A stretch of 64,000 bases of DNA from Rathayibacter sp. Leaf185 (GTDB taxonomy: Bacteria; Actinomycetota; Actinomycetes; Actinomycetales; Microbacteriaceae). Numbering within the stretch: the first letter of the stretch is position 1; every line of letters begins with the position of its first letter. The position numbers and the translations under genes were made by a program. Shown here piece after piece: positions 54,239 through 63,183 of this stretch. The notes beneath the pieces were generated by a model. It worked only from the letters and a program-made list of their open reading frames with translations. It was not told the DNA's origin and did no database searches. The DNA lies in NCBI RefSeq assembly GCF_001423885.1, contig NZ_LMPP01000002.1, positions 716,354-780,353 of the forward strand, read 5' to 3'.

Positions 54239-55036
54239 TCACAGCTCGGGCTGGCAGTGCGGGCACCACCAGGTACGACGCCGCTCGGGGTCGCCGGCGA
54301 CCTCGGCCCGCACGAGGACCGTGCTGCCGCAGCGACGGCAGGGGCGGCCCGCGCGCCCGACGACCCAGTGCCGCTCGCCCCGGCGGGTGTCGCCGGTCGT
54401 GGTCTGGAACATCCTGGGCACCGTCACGGAGGCGCGGAGGGCTCGGGAGGCGGTGGCGGTGAGCGCCCGGATGTCGAGCGAGCCGATCGGCCGCCAGGGC
54501 CAGACGCCCCGGAGGAAGCAGACCTCGTTCGCCCAGAGATTGCCCAGCCCTGCGATCAGCCGCTGATCGAGGAGTGCGGCGATCACCGGGCGGTCGGGAG
54601 CGAGGGAGAGGCGGCGGATCGCCTCCTCGCCGTCCCAGTCGCTCCGGAGCGGATCGGGACCGAGATGCCCGATCGCGCGGTGCTCGTCGCGGGTCGGCAG
54701 CAGCTCGACCACGGGCAGGTCGAGACCCCAGACGGTCGAGTCGTCGTCGAGGCGGAGGCGGACGCGGACGTCCTTCTGCACGCGGCGGGGGATCGCGCGG
54801 CCGGGGGCGGTGACGGTCCACGAGCCCTGCATCCGGAGGTGGGTGTGCAGGGTCGTCTCGCCGCTCAGGCGCGTGAGGAGGTGCTTGCCGTGGGTGTCGT
54901 GCTCGAGGATGCGGAGCCCCGCGAGGTCGGTGCCCGCGGCGTCTCCGGAGCGGAGCTCGCCCTCGACGATCGTCCGCCCGTCCGCCGCCCGTCTGAGGCG
55001 GGCGGCGAGACGGTGGACGCTGTCTCCCTCGGGCAT
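54239..55036 (-). CDS. nei: Nei-type DNA glycosylase/AP lyase
   Basis: Base-excision repair enzyme of the Fpg/Nei family, 265 residues. The N-terminus MPEGDSVHRLA gives the catalytic Pro2 and Glu3 and marks it as endonuclease VIII-like rather than MutM (MPELPE). The helix-two-turn-helix (QRLIAGLGNLWANEVCFL) and the C-terminal zinc finger (CRRCGS and CPHCQPEL) are complete. A -10 hexamer lies 6 nt before the ATG. Confidence 0.92.
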   Translation of the reverse strand: MPEGDSVHRLAARLRRAADGRTIVEGELRSGDAAGTDLAGLRILEHDTHGKHLLTRLSGETTLHTHLRMQGSWTVTAPGRAIPRRVQKDVRVRLRLDDDSTVWGLDLPVVELLPTRDEHRAIGHLGPDPLRSDWDGEEAIRRLSLAPDRPVIAALLDQRLIAGLGNLWANEVCFLRGVWPWRPIGSLDIRALTATASRALRASVTVPRMFQTTTGDTRRGERHWVVGRAGRPCRRCGSTVLVRAEVAGDPERRRTWWCPHCQPEL

Positions 55037-55042
55037 CTGTGC

Positions 55043-55048
55043 ACTGTA
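55043..55048 (-). promoter_or_regulatory. -10 hexamer, leaderless start of nei
   Basis: On the minus strand TACAGT (TANNNT) ends 6 nt before the ATG. Confidence 0.6.
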
Positions 55049-55086
55049 GGAGGCGTGCCCGAGGGAGAGGCAGGGGTCGCGCCGGG

Positions 55087-57927
55087 CTACCGGGCCCGGT
55101 AGGCCTGCTCGTAGCGGCGCTCGGTGCCGTCCTTCGCGGTGACCTCGATCGTCGCGACGCCGGCCTTGATCGGGCGGAGCAGGGTGATGAACGTCGTCGT
55201 GAAGGTCTGGCCCGGCTTGACAGCACTCTTGGTCCTGGTGCCGTACGGGGTCGAGATCTCGACGGCGACAGTCTCGGGTCCGTTGTTGACCGCGGTGACG
55301 GTCAGCGAGCGGATCGGCCCGAGGCGGTCGGTCCGCGCGCTCGTGGCGATGTCGATCACCGTCGCCGGGGCCGCCTCCGGGAGGTCGAGGCCGACGACGA
55401 CCGGGTCGTGGTCGCTCGAGCGGAAGGCCGAGGTGTCGTAGAAGATCGTCGCGTTGTAGTCGTAGCGGCTGTACTCCAGCGCCACGGACTCGCCGCTGTT
55501 GATGTTCCAGGTGTCGACCCCGGTCACGGTCGCATCGGCGGCCGGCGAGGCGAAGACGTGGTCGAGCGAGCCGACCGCGCCGTCGAAGGCGTAGGAGTAC
55601 TTGCCGTCCTTGGATCCCTGGTCGATGAAGCCGGCGTCGGTGATGACCGTCACCGGGTCCTCCTTCGAGTAGGCGTTGAAGTCGCCGAGGAGGTAGACGA
55701 GGTCGGTCGACTTCTCGGCCTCGAGCCGGTCGGCGAAGGCGACGAGCGCGGTCGCCTGCGCGACGCGCGAGGCGTTCGACGCGCCCTGGCCGTCGCCCTG
55801 GTCGGCGTCGACGCCCTCTCCGGAGCCCTTCGACTTGAAGTGGTTGACGATCGCGACGAACTCGCTCTCGGCGTCGCCGATCAGGCGGAACTCCTGGGCG
55901 AGCGGCTTCCGCGCGTTCGAGAAGGCGGTCGAGTCGAGCAGGATCTCGGACTCACCCACCGGCTCGATGACGGCCTTCCTGTAGATGAACGCGGTGCGGA
56001 TGACGTCCTCGTCGGCGAGGGCCGGAAGGGCGGCGGGCGAGGGCACGTACGCCCACACCTCCGAGCCGGCGGCGCTGTTGAGGGCGGCGGTCAGCGTGGC
56101 GAGGGCCTCGTCACGCGGCTTGCCGAACTTCGCCGAGTTCTCGATCTCCTCGAGTGAGACGACCCCGGCGCCGAGGGTGTTGATCGCGGTGACGATCTTG
56201 GCCTGCTGGCGCTCGAGGTCGTCGGCGTTCGCCGCTCCGCGGGCGTCGCAGCCGGAGTTCACCGTGACGGGGTCACCGTCGCGGTCGGTGTAGAAGGTGC
56301 AGCCGGTGATCGAGTCGCCGGTGGTCGAGAAGTAGTTCAGCACGTTGAAGGAGGCGATCGAGAGGTCGCCGCCGACGGCCTCGGGCTGCGCCTCGCGGGT
56401 GTTCGCGAAGCTCGCCGGCTGCACGGAGTCGGCGTTGTCGACGGTCAGCTGCGTCGTGGGCTGGAACGACCAGGCGCTGTTGCGGAAGTCGAGGACGACC
56501 GGCTGCGTGAAGGTCGCGGGCGCTCCGACCCGGATCGGCTCGGTCGGCGTGAGATAGGGCAGCGGGATCGCCTTGTTCGCGGCCGAGCCCAGGAAGTTGA
56601 TCGAGGCTCCGTCGTCGAGCGTGATCGCGCGGGCGGCGTTGTCGGCGACGACGGCGGCCAGCTCGGGCGTGCCGGGGCGGGCGACCTCTGTCGGCGTCAG
56701 GAGCGGGGAGTCGCCGGCGGCGAGACCGATCGAGCCGTAGCTGTTGAGGTCGTAGGTGTCGGTGACCGTGAACGCGCCCTGGGGGGCGATCAGCATGCTC
56801 TCGAGCGTCTCGCGCTCCTCGGTGCTGCGGGGCAGGCCCACGGCGGCCGGCACGGGGGCGACGACCGGAGCGTCGAGCCGGACGACGGTCGCAGCGGAGG
56901 TCGGGGTGAGCTCGGTGAGTCCGTTGAATTCGCTGACGGCGCCGGTGATCTGCAGGTGGTCGCCGATCGCGACCGAGCCGACCGAGGCCGACGAGTAGAC
57001 GAAGACGGCGTCGGAGGCGGTGCGGCCGCTGGTCTGCGCTCCCGTGCCGGCGGTCTGGATCACGTAGCCGCTGAAGCCGCCGGAGGGGTAGCGGGCGGTG
57101 ACCACGCCGGTCGTGGTGACGGTCTGCCCGACGAGCGGTGACGAGGCTCCGGTGCCCTGGATCTCGGCGATCGTGACGACCGGTGCAGGCTCAGGGGTGC
57201 CGGTCGGGACCGGGGTCGGGGTCGGGGTCGAGGTCGGCGGCGCGGTCGGCTCGGGCGTGCTCGTGCCTCCGCTCGACTCGGGCGTCATCGCGCCGAGTGC
57301 GAAGTCGGCCGCGTTGACGTCGGTGTCGCCCGAGGCGGTCTCGGCGCGCGCGATCGACTCGGTGAGCGTCGGCGCGGTGGCCGCGGTCGTCTCGAAGGTG
57401 TTCGACGTGCCGTAGCCGAGGAGGTCGAGGACCGCGTCGGGCTGAGCCGCGGCTCCGGTCGGCGGGGCGACGAGGGTGGCGGTGCCGTCGACGAGGAACA
57501 GCGTTCCTCCCGCGGCGGCGATGTTGAGGCCGCCCGCGGTCTGATCGGCCGCAGGGAGGGGGGCGCCGTTCGCTCCGTTGCTCGCGCCCGCGATCAGGAA
57601 GTGCCCCTCGGCGGGGACGGTGCCGGTGAGCGCCACGGTCGTCGTGGGGTTCGCGGTGCCCGTGGCCGAACGGTACTGCAGCGAGAGGCCCGAGAGTGCG
57701 ATGTCGTCGTCGGTCGGGTTGAAGAGCTCGACGAAGCGGTTGGCGTAGGCGGCACCGGCGGAGCCTCCGCGGGCGAAGACCTCGCTGATGACCAGCTCGT
57801 CCCCGCTCGGCGCCGCGCCGGCGGGCGTCGCGACGAGGGGAGCGGCGGCGAGCGAGAGCCCGGCGAGCAGCGCCAGGCCGAGCGCGCGCCTCGGGCGGCC
57901 TCGCGTGGGAGCGGGGGCTTCTGACAT
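55087..57927 (-). CDS. ExeM/NucH-family secreted endonuclease
   Basis: 946 residues. A signal peptide (LGLALLAGLSLAAAPLVATP) is followed by a lamin-tail-like domain (ELVISEVFARGGSAGAAYAN), a Thr/Pro-rich linker, an OB-like region and a C-terminal endonuclease/exonuclease/phosphatase domain with SIASFNVLNYF, VVSLEEIEN, NHFKSKGSG, LLGDFNAYSKEDP and SSDHDPVVVGLDL. Homologues degrade extracellular DNA. No sortase signal follows; the last ~80 residues read as a beta-sandwich. Start ATG with GAGAGGACG upstream. Confidence 0.9.
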   Translation of the reverse strand: MSEAPAPTRGRPRRALGLALLAGLSLAAAPLVATPAGAAPSGDELVISEVFARGGSAGAAYANRFVELFNPTDDDIALSGLSLQYRSATGTANPTTTVALTGTVPAEGHFLIAGASNGANGAPLPAADQTAGGLNIAAAGGTLFLVDGTATLVAPPTGAAAQPDAVLDLLGYGTSNTFETTAATAPTLTESIARAETASGDTDVNAADFALGAMTPESSGGTSTPEPTAPPTSTPTPTPVPTGTPEPAPVVTIAEIQGTGASSPLVGQTVTTTGVVTARYPSGGFSGYVIQTAGTGAQTSGRTASDAVFVYSSASVGSVAIGDHLQITGAVSEFNGLTELTPTSAATVVRLDAPVVAPVPAAVGLPRSTEERETLESMLIAPQGAFTVTDTYDLNSYGSIGLAAGDSPLLTPTEVARPGTPELAAVVADNAARAITLDDGASINFLGSAANKAIPLPYLTPTEPIRVGAPATFTQPVVLDFRNSAWSFQPTTQLTVDNADSVQPASFANTREAQPEAVGGDLSIASFNVLNYFSTTGDSITGCTFYTDRDGDPVTVNSGCDARGAANADDLERQQAKIVTAINTLGAGVVSLEEIENSAKFGKPRDEALATLTAALNSAAGSEVWAYVPSPAALPALADEDVIRTAFIYRKAVIEPVGESEILLDSTAFSNARKPLAQEFRLIGDAESEFVAIVNHFKSKGSGEGVDADQGDGQGASNASRVAQATALVAFADRLEAEKSTDLVYLLGDFNAYSKEDPVTVITDAGFIDQGSKDGKYSYAFDGAVGSLDHVFASPAADATVTGVDTWNINSGESVALEYSRYDYNATIFYDTSAFRSSDHDPVVVGLDLPEAAPATVIDIATSARTDRLGPIRSLTVTAVNNGPETVAVEISTPYGTRTKSAVKPGQTFTTTFITLLRPIKAGVATIEVTAKDGTERRYEQAYRAR

Positions 57928-58175
57928 GGAGACGTCCTCTCGATCGCCGCTGCGGTGAGCGGGCGCTGGTGCTCTGCGCGGTGGTCCGCGGCTGGTCCGC
58001 CTCCCCGAAAGGGGTACGGAATAGCCACGCTAAGCAGTGCGGGTGCCCGGCTCGTGAACCCGGCGTTTCATGAACGTAAACTCACCCACCGACATTCGGC
58101 GCGAATCCGATGACCGGCCGTCGCGGGAGCACCCGGACGGGTGTCCGCTCGCGGCCGACACCCGGGAAGGCGCGC

Positions 58176-58181
58176 CAGACT
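58176..58181 (+). promoter_or_regulatory. -10-like hexamer, leaderless start
   Basis: CAGACT ends 6 nt before the ATG at 58188; the A and final T of TANNNT are kept. Confidence 0.4.
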
Positions 58182-58187
58182 CGGGGG

Positions 58188-58616
58188 ATGATCTCCTTCG
58201 AGCTGGCCAGGGCCCTGCGGACCGCGGGTGTGCGCTGGACTCCCGCCATCGGCGACCGCTTCCGCATCGAGCGCGAGGGCTTCGACGGCGACGTCTTCAC
58301 GATCAGCGACATGACGATCGAACCGCACGAGTACCCCAGCGGTACGGTCCTCGGCTTCAACGGCACGACGGAGTGGGCGCTCGACTCGGTGTCGGTCGAG
58401 GACTCGCTCTGGCTGCCGCGCGAGGATCAGCTCCGCGAGCTGCTCCGGGGCACGTTCCGCGCGCTCCGCCGCCTCGACGCAGCGCGCTTCGCGGTCGAGG
58501 TGGAGCTCGGTGGGCGGGCTCGCGTCTTCGAGGACGAGGTCGCCGAGAACGCCTACGCGGAGGCGCTGCTCACGCTGGTCAGCTCGGTCGCGGTCGACCT
58601 CGACGACGTCGACTGA
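58188..58616 (+). CDS. Conserved hypothetical protein
   Basis: 142 residues, soluble. Starts MISFELARALRTAGVRWTPA and continues GDRFRIEREGFDGDVFTISD; the C-terminal half is helical (RELLRGTFRALRRLDAARFA). Proteins of this kind in related genomes carry the name pilus assembly protein CpaE, but nothing here (no receiver domain, no ParA-type P-loop) supports that. Convergent with ku. Confidence 0.7.
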   Translation: MISFELARALRTAGVRWTPAIGDRFRIEREGFDGDVFTISDMTIEPHEYPSGTVLGFNGTTEWALDSVSVEDSLWLPREDQLRELLRGTFRALRRLDAARFAVEVELGGRARVFEDEVAENAYAEALLTLVSSVAVDLDDVD

Positions 58617-58622
58617 CCGCTC

Positions 58623-59579
58623 TCAGGACGCCGCCTTCTTCTCGGCAGCGGTCTCCGACTCGGCAGCGGACTTCTTCGCGGCGGGCTTCTTCGCCGCCTT
58701 CTTCGGCGCCGCCTTCTTCTTCGGGGCCGCGGCCTCCGGGTCGCTCGCCTTCTTCGCCGCTGTCTTCTTCTCCGGAGCCGCCCCCGCCTTCGACCCGCGA
58801 CTGCGCTCCACCGAGCGCTTCAGCGCCTCCATGAGGTCGAGCACCTCGCCGCCGCCCTCCTCCTCGGGCGCCGAGCCGAAGGTGGCCGCCGTGTCCAGCG
58901 TATCGCCCTGCTCGATCTTCGCGTCGATGAGGGTGCGCAGCTGCACCTGGTACGCGTCGGTGAACTTCGCCGCGTCGAAGTCCTCGGAGTAGGAGTCGAC
59001 GAGGTGGGACGACATCTCGAGCTCGCGCGCCGCGATCCGCGTCGTGCCCTCGAGCGAGGGGAACTCGACCTCGCGGACCTCGTCGGCCCAGAGCAGGGTC
59101 TGCAGCATCAGCAGCTTGCCGCGCACCCGCAGCGCCGCGAGCCGGGTCTTCTGCCGCAGCGCGAACTCGACGATCGCGGTGCGATCCGTCTCCTCGAGAG
59201 TGCGCCGCAGCAGCACGTAGGCCTTGGGGGAGGAGGAGTCGGGTTCGAGGATGTAGGCGCGGTCGAACATGATCGGGTCGACCTGGTCGCTCGGCACGAA
59301 CTGGACGACGTCGATCTCGCGGTCGCGCTCCTCCGGCAGCGCCTTGAGCTCGTCCTTCGAGAGCACGACCGTGCGCTCGCCGTCGTCGTACGCCTTGTCG
59401 ATGTGGTCGAAGCTCACGACCTCGCCGCAGATCTCGCATTTGCGCTGGTACCGGATCCGCCCGCCGTCGGCGTCGTGCACCTGGTGCAGGGCGATGTCGT
59501 GGTCCTCGGTCGCGCTGTAGATCTTCACCGGCACGTTGACCAGGCCGAAGGTGATCGCGCCCTTCCAGATGGCTCGCAT
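58623..59579 (-). CDS. ku: Non-homologous end-joining protein Ku
   Basis: DNA end-binding protein that recruits LigD for repair of double-strand breaks. The 318-residue chain has the Ku core (MRAIWKGAITFGLVNVPVKI, KCEICGEVVSFDHIDKAYDD, SPKAYVLLRRTLEETDRTAI) and a C-terminal Lys/Ala/Pro tail (APKKKAAPKKAAKKPAAKKS) typical of actinobacterial Ku. I start at the ATG that opens the conserved MRAIWKG; the frame is open 18 codons further. LigD is not in the window. Nei lies 3.5 kb away. Confidence 0.93.
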   Translation of the reverse strand: MRAIWKGAITFGLVNVPVKIYSATEDHDIALHQVHDADGGRIRYQRKCEICGEVVSFDHIDKAYDDGERTVVLSKDELKALPEERDREIDVVQFVPSDQVDPIMFDRAYILEPDSSSPKAYVLLRRTLEETDRTAIVEFALRQKTRLAALRVRGKLLMLQTLLWADEVREVEFPSLEGTTRIAARELEMSSHLVDSYSEDFDAAKFTDAYQVQLRTLIDAKIEQGDTLDTAATFGSAPEEEGGGEVLDLMEALKRSVERSRGSKAGAAPEKKTAAKKASDPEAAAPKKKAAPKKAAKKPAAKKSAAESETAAEKKAAS

Positions 59580-59672
59580 GGCCCCAGTGAACACCGTGCG
59601 TCGTGGCGGCGGGAACCCCCGGGGCGCGCGCACTCGACGTCCTCCCGGCGGGCGGGTGTCGAATGGGTCCCT

Positions 59673-60302
59673 ATGAGCGATGAGAACCGGCCCGCCGACA
59701 GGCTCCGCGCGGCCCTGGGCGCCTCCGATGCGTCATCGAGACTGCAGGCGGCGATGAGCGCCGGCACCCGCCCCGCCGACGAGTACGCCGCGGTCCTCGT
59801 CGCGCGGTGCGCGGTCGAGACCGACTTCGGGGTCCGCGAGATGCTCACCTGGGCTCTGACGCGGCACGACCCCGCGATCACGGTCGACCTGCTGCTGCCC
59901 GAGCTCGAGTCGGAGTCGCCGCAAGCCCGCAGCCAGTCGCTGCACACCCTGTCGAAGGTCGGCGATCCGCGCGCCTGGCCGGCGATCACGCCTGCGCTGC
60001 TGCACGACGAGCACCCCGAGGTCGCCCGCGCCGCCTGGCGCACGGCCGCACGGCTCGCGCCCGAGAGCGAGCGGCCCGCACTCGCCCGGCAGCTCTCCGA
60101 GCACCTCGGCGAGGGCGACCGGCCGGAGCAGCGGAGCCTCACCCGTGCGCTGCTGATGCTCGGCGACGCGGCCGCCCCCGCGCTGGAGGCCGCCGCACAG
60201 TCCCCGGAGCAGGCCAGGCGGATCCACGCCCTCGCGACCCTCCGCCTCCTCGCCGACCCTGACGAGGACATCGAGGAAGCCTTCGCCCGCGCCCGTCGGT
60301 GA
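59673..60302 (+). CDS. HEAT-repeat protein
   Basis: 209 residues of paired helices with HEAT spacing (TWALTRHDPAITVDLLLPEL, QARSQSLHTLSKVGDPRAWP, VARAAWRTAARLAPESERPA). Likely a protein-protein interaction scaffold; no enzyme motif. It is divergent from ku with 93 bp between, and its stop codon falls inside the left arm of a long inverted repeat. Confidence 0.75.
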   Translation: MSDENRPADRLRAALGASDASSRLQAAMSAGTRPADEYAAVLVARCAVETDFGVREMLTWALTRHDPAITVDLLLPELESESPQARSQSLHTLSKVGDPRAWPAITPALLHDEHPEVARAAWRTAARLAPESERPALARQLSEHLGEGDRPEQRSLTRALLMLGDAAAPALEAAAQSPEQARRIHALATLRLLADPDEDIEEAFARARR

Positions 60303-60402
60303 GGTGCCCGGTACGGCGATCTGCGGCGTTGTCGTCGGGCGCGATACCGCCGGTATCGCTTCCTCCTCCGCCTTGCAGCTCACCGCACCGGGCACCTCAC
60401 CG
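60297..60402. repeat. 16-bp inverted repeat enclosing a second hairpin
   Basis: CGGTGAGGTGCCCGGT (60297-60312) and its exact complement (60387-60402) enclose 74 nt that contain GCGATACC-GCC-GGTATCGC. The left arm includes the HEAT-gene stop codon. It may terminate that transcript, though it lacks a T-tract. Confidence 0.75.
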
Positions 60403-60428
60403 CACCCGTCGCACATGCGCACACGAGG

Positions 60429-60486
60429 GAACCCCGGCCCATCGAGGCGACCAGCACGTGCTGGCAGCCTCGTCGGACCGGGGTTC
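60429..60486 (-). terminator. Branched hairpin after M28 peptidase gene
   Basis: GAACCCCGG/CCGGGGTTC closes 40 nt that hold CGAGGC/GCCTCG and the palindrome CCAGCACGTGCTGG, so nearly the whole element pairs. It starts 30 bp after the peptidase stop. Confidence 0.6.
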
Positions 60487-60516
60487 TCCGGGGGTACGAC
60501 CGGGGCCGTACGAGGA

Positions 60517-62280
60517 TCACGCGCGGTCGCGCGCCTCCGAACGCTGACGGCGGAGCGCGGCGAGCAGGAGCCCGCCGATGCCGCCCGCGATCAGCAGGCC
60601 GCCGATGCCCAGCGGGAGGCCGGTCTCGGCACCCGTCGCGGCGAGGGTCGGCTTCGTGGGCTTCGCCGGAGCGTGCCCGGCACCCGCAGTGGGCGTGCTG
60701 CTGGGCATGGGTGCGGCGGTCGGCGCCACGGTGGGCTCCGTCGTCGGCTCGGCCGTCGGCTCCGCGGTGGGCTCGGCCGTCGGTGCGACGGTGGGCTCAG
60801 CGGTCGGCGTCGGAGTGGGCTCCGGCGTCGTCGGGTTCTTCTCGGCGTCGATGGCCGAGGTGTCCTCGGCGAACGAGGCGGTCACGAACGCGATGGCCTT
60901 CGAGGTGATGCCGAGCGCCTCCTGGTTGATGTTGGCGATGTCGTCACCGGCCGAGTGGTAGTTCGGGTCGTGCGTGATGCCGGCGGTGCCGCCGAACAGG
61001 GCGACCTCCTCCTCGGTCTTCACATCGTCGGCTCCGGTGAAGACACCGGAGGACGGGATGCCGACCGAGATGAAGCCGTCGTAGTCGCTGCGACCGTCGA
61101 ACGCGGTGTCGATCCAGGGCTGGTCGATCGAGTCGAAGTAGTCGGTGAACGCCTTCTCGGTCGCGATCGAGCCCGCGGGGACCTCGACCGGCGCCTCGTA
61201 GGTGGACTCGTTCGCGTCGTAGACCGAGATCACGTAGTTGGGCGACGCGACCATGTCGAAGTTCATGTAGGTCGCGATCTTGTCCGCGTCCTCCTGCGTC
61301 AGCGAGTCGACGTAGGTGTACGAGCCGACGAGGCCGACCTCCTCGGCGCCCCACCAGGCGAAGCGCACCGCGTTGGTGGTCTCTCCCGCCTCGGCGAGCT
61401 GGACGGCGGTCTCGAGGAGCGTCGCCGACCCGGAGCCGTTGTCGTTGATGCCGGGGCCCTCGGGCACACCGTCGAGGTGCGCGCCGAGCATCACGACGTT
61501 GTCGTGGTCGCCGCCCGCGGTCTCGGTGATGATGTTGAAGGTGTCGGTGTCGGTGGTCGTCTGCTCGAGGACGAGCGTCGCCGTCGACGGCAGAGCGGCG
61601 ATGAGCGACTGGCCCTCTTCGAGCGTGACGCCGACGGAGGGGATGTAGCTGTCGTCGGGCGCGCCCAGGGTGCCGTTGAGGGGCTCGGCGGCCACGTTGT
61701 TGTGGATGATGATCGCCGAGGCGCCCGCGGCTCCCGCGGCGGCGCTCTTCTCCGAGAAGCTGCAGGTGCCGCGGCTGACCAGGGCGACCTTGCCGGTCGC
61801 GTCGAGCCCGGCCCAGGCGTCGGCGTCGCAGCCCAGCGGGTCGATCGGCTGGATCAGCTCGCCGGTGACACCGCCCTCGGGCGTGGACGGGGTGAACGAC
61901 ATCGGGATGCCCTCGACCGCGGGGGTCGTGGTCAGCGAGAACTCGTCGATGGTCTGGGTCGTGGTGGTGAAGTCCTGGCGCTCGGTGACGTAGCCGGCGT
62001 CCTTCAGGACGGACTCGACGTACTGCCCGCTGAGCTCGTAGCCCTCGGTGCCGATGGCGCGGTTGCCGTCGTTGGCGTCCGCGATCGCCTGGAACGCCTC
62101 GAGGTGCGTCATGATGCCGTCGACCGTGACGGTCTCGGCGAAGTCGACCGGCTCGACGGCGCTCGCCGTCGGCGCGAAGGCGAAACCGGCGACGATCGCG
62201 CCGGCCCCGATCATCGCACTCGAGCTGATCAGTGAGCGTCGGCGCCGAGCGCCTCCGGCTCCGTGGGTGGTGTTCGCCAC
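60517..62280 (-). CDS. Cell-wall-anchored M28 family aminopeptidase
   Basis: 587 residues. The order is signal peptide (MIGAGAIVAGFAFAPTASA), a PA-type insert domain (LVSRGTCSFSEKSAAAGAAG), and an M28 zinc peptidase core whose metal ligands are visible (GAHLDGVPEGPGINDNGSGS, FAWWGAEEVGLVGS, NFDMVASPNY, DPNYHSAGDDIANINQ). Then come a Pro/Thr/Glu linker with repeated PTAEP units and a sorting signal: LAATG, a hydrophobic stretch and RRQRSEARDRA. LAXTG fits class E sortases. The start is a GTG (VANTTHG) after AGGGACC. Function: extracellular release of N-terminal amino acids. Confidence 0.9.
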   Translation of the reverse strand: MANTTHGAGGARRRRSLISSSAMIGAGAIVAGFAFAPTASAVEPVDFAETVTVDGIMTHLEAFQAIADANDGNRAIGTEGYELSGQYVESVLKDAGYVTERQDFTTTTQTIDEFSLTTTPAVEGIPMSFTPSTPEGGVTGELIQPIDPLGCDADAWAGLDATGKVALVSRGTCSFSEKSAAAGAAGASAIIIHNNVAAEPLNGTLGAPDDSYIPSVGVTLEEGQSLIAALPSTATLVLEQTTTDTDTFNIITETAGGDHDNVVMLGAHLDGVPEGPGINDNGSGSATLLETAVQLAEAGETTNAVRFAWWGAEEVGLVGSYTYVDSLTQEDADKIATYMNFDMVASPNYVISVYDANESTYEAPVEVPAGSIATEKAFTDYFDSIDQPWIDTAFDGRSDYDGFISVGIPSSGVFTGADDVKTEEEVALFGGTAGITHDPNYHSAGDDIANINQEALGITSKAIAFVTASFAEDTSAIDAEKNPTTPEPTPTPTAEPTVAPTAEPTAEPTAEPTTEPTVAPTAAPMPSSTPTAGAGHAPAKPTKPTLAATGAETGLPLGIGGLLIAGGIGGLLLAALRRQRSEARDRA

Positions 62281-62441
62281 AGGTGGTCCCTTTCGTCGAT
62301 GACAGGGGCCGTCGGATCGACGGCCGGTGCGCACCCGATCCTGGGATCGAGCCGCGCCCTTTGCGAGGCTATTCACAGGATCGACGAAAGCACACCCTTT
62401 CGAGGCAGATTTCACGGCGACGAAACACCGGGCGCAGCGCG

Positions 62442-63164
62442 TCACGCCGTCGCGGCGCTCTCCGCCCACTCCCGGAGCATCGCGATCGTCTCGGTGGGGC
62501 GGTCTCGATGCGGGCTGTGCCCCGCCCCCGAGACCACCGCGTAGCGCACCCGCGGGTTCGCGCGGAGCACCTCGGCGGCGAGACGCGGCGGGAGGAATGT
62601 GAAGATCTCAGGATCGCCGGCGAGCACGAGCGCCGGCACTCGAAGAGCGGTGACGTCGGCGAGCAGGTCCCACGGATCGTTCTCGTCGATCGTCGCGGCG
62701 ACCGCCGCAGGATCGGCCGCGCGGGCCGCGTCGAGCTTCTCGGCGCGATCGCGCTCGTCCCAGTGCGGCGTATCGGCGGCGAGCTGCTCCGCGGTCACGC
62801 CGAGGGCGGCGAGCTCGCCCTGGCGCACCTCCGATCGCAGCGCCCGCTCGAGGCGGAGCACCGGGTCGAGCAGCACCAGCCGCTCGGACCATGCCGCGTC
62901 GCGCGCGGCGGCACGCACCGCGACCGCGCCGCCCAGGGAGTGCCCGACGACGAGCCCCCAGGCCCCCTGCTCGGGTCGCAGCGCAAGGGCGTCATCGGCG
63001 TACGCGTCGTGGCCGGAGGCGCCGCCGCGCGGTCCGGCGCCGTGACCGCGCAGATCCGGTGCCGTCACCCGCCAGCCGGCTTCGCGCAACTCGTGGGCGA
63101 GCCTCCACCAGGTTCCGGAGGCGCCGCCGAGGCCGTGCAGGAGGAGAGCGTCGCGGTTCGTCAT
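62442..63164 (-). CDS. Alpha/beta-hydrolase
   Basis: 240 residues, soluble. HGLGGASGTWW forms the oxyanion region, VVGHSLGGAVAVRAA the nucleophile elbow, LVLAGDPE the acid position and GAGHSPHRDRP the catalytic histidine. Leaderless start predicted from the adjacent hexamer. Substrate unknown; the nearest gene is an aldo/keto reductase 20 bp upstream on the same strand. Confidence 0.85.
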   Translation of the reverse strand: MTNRDALLLHGLGGASGTWWRLAHELREAGWRVTAPDLRGHGAGPRGGASGHDAYADDALALRPEQGAWGLVVGHSLGGAVAVRAAARDAAWSERLVLLDPVLRLERALRSEVRQGELAALGVTAEQLAADTPHWDERDRAEKLDAARAADPAAVAATIDENDPWDLLADVTALRVPALVLAGDPEIFTFLPPRLAAEVLRANPRVRYAVVSGAGHSPHRDRPTETIAMLREWAESAATA

Positions 63165-63170
63165 GCCGCC

Positions 63171-63176
63171 AGGCTA
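63171..63176 (-). promoter_or_regulatory. -10 hexamer, leaderless start of hydrolase
   Basis: On the minus strand TAGCCT (TANNNT) ends 6 nt before the ATG, between the AKR stop and the hydrolase start. Confidence 0.55.
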
Positions 63177-63183
63177 GGAGCCG

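Noticed and set aside
58188..58616. Calling this gene the pilus protein CpaE
   Set aside because: It lacks the receiver and ParA-like ATPase parts of CpaE and is far from the tad operon.
60304..62235. 643-codon open frame on the plus strand opposite the M28 peptidase
   Set aside because: Arg/Gly/Val-rich shadow of the peptidase gene, no domain and no plausible start signal.
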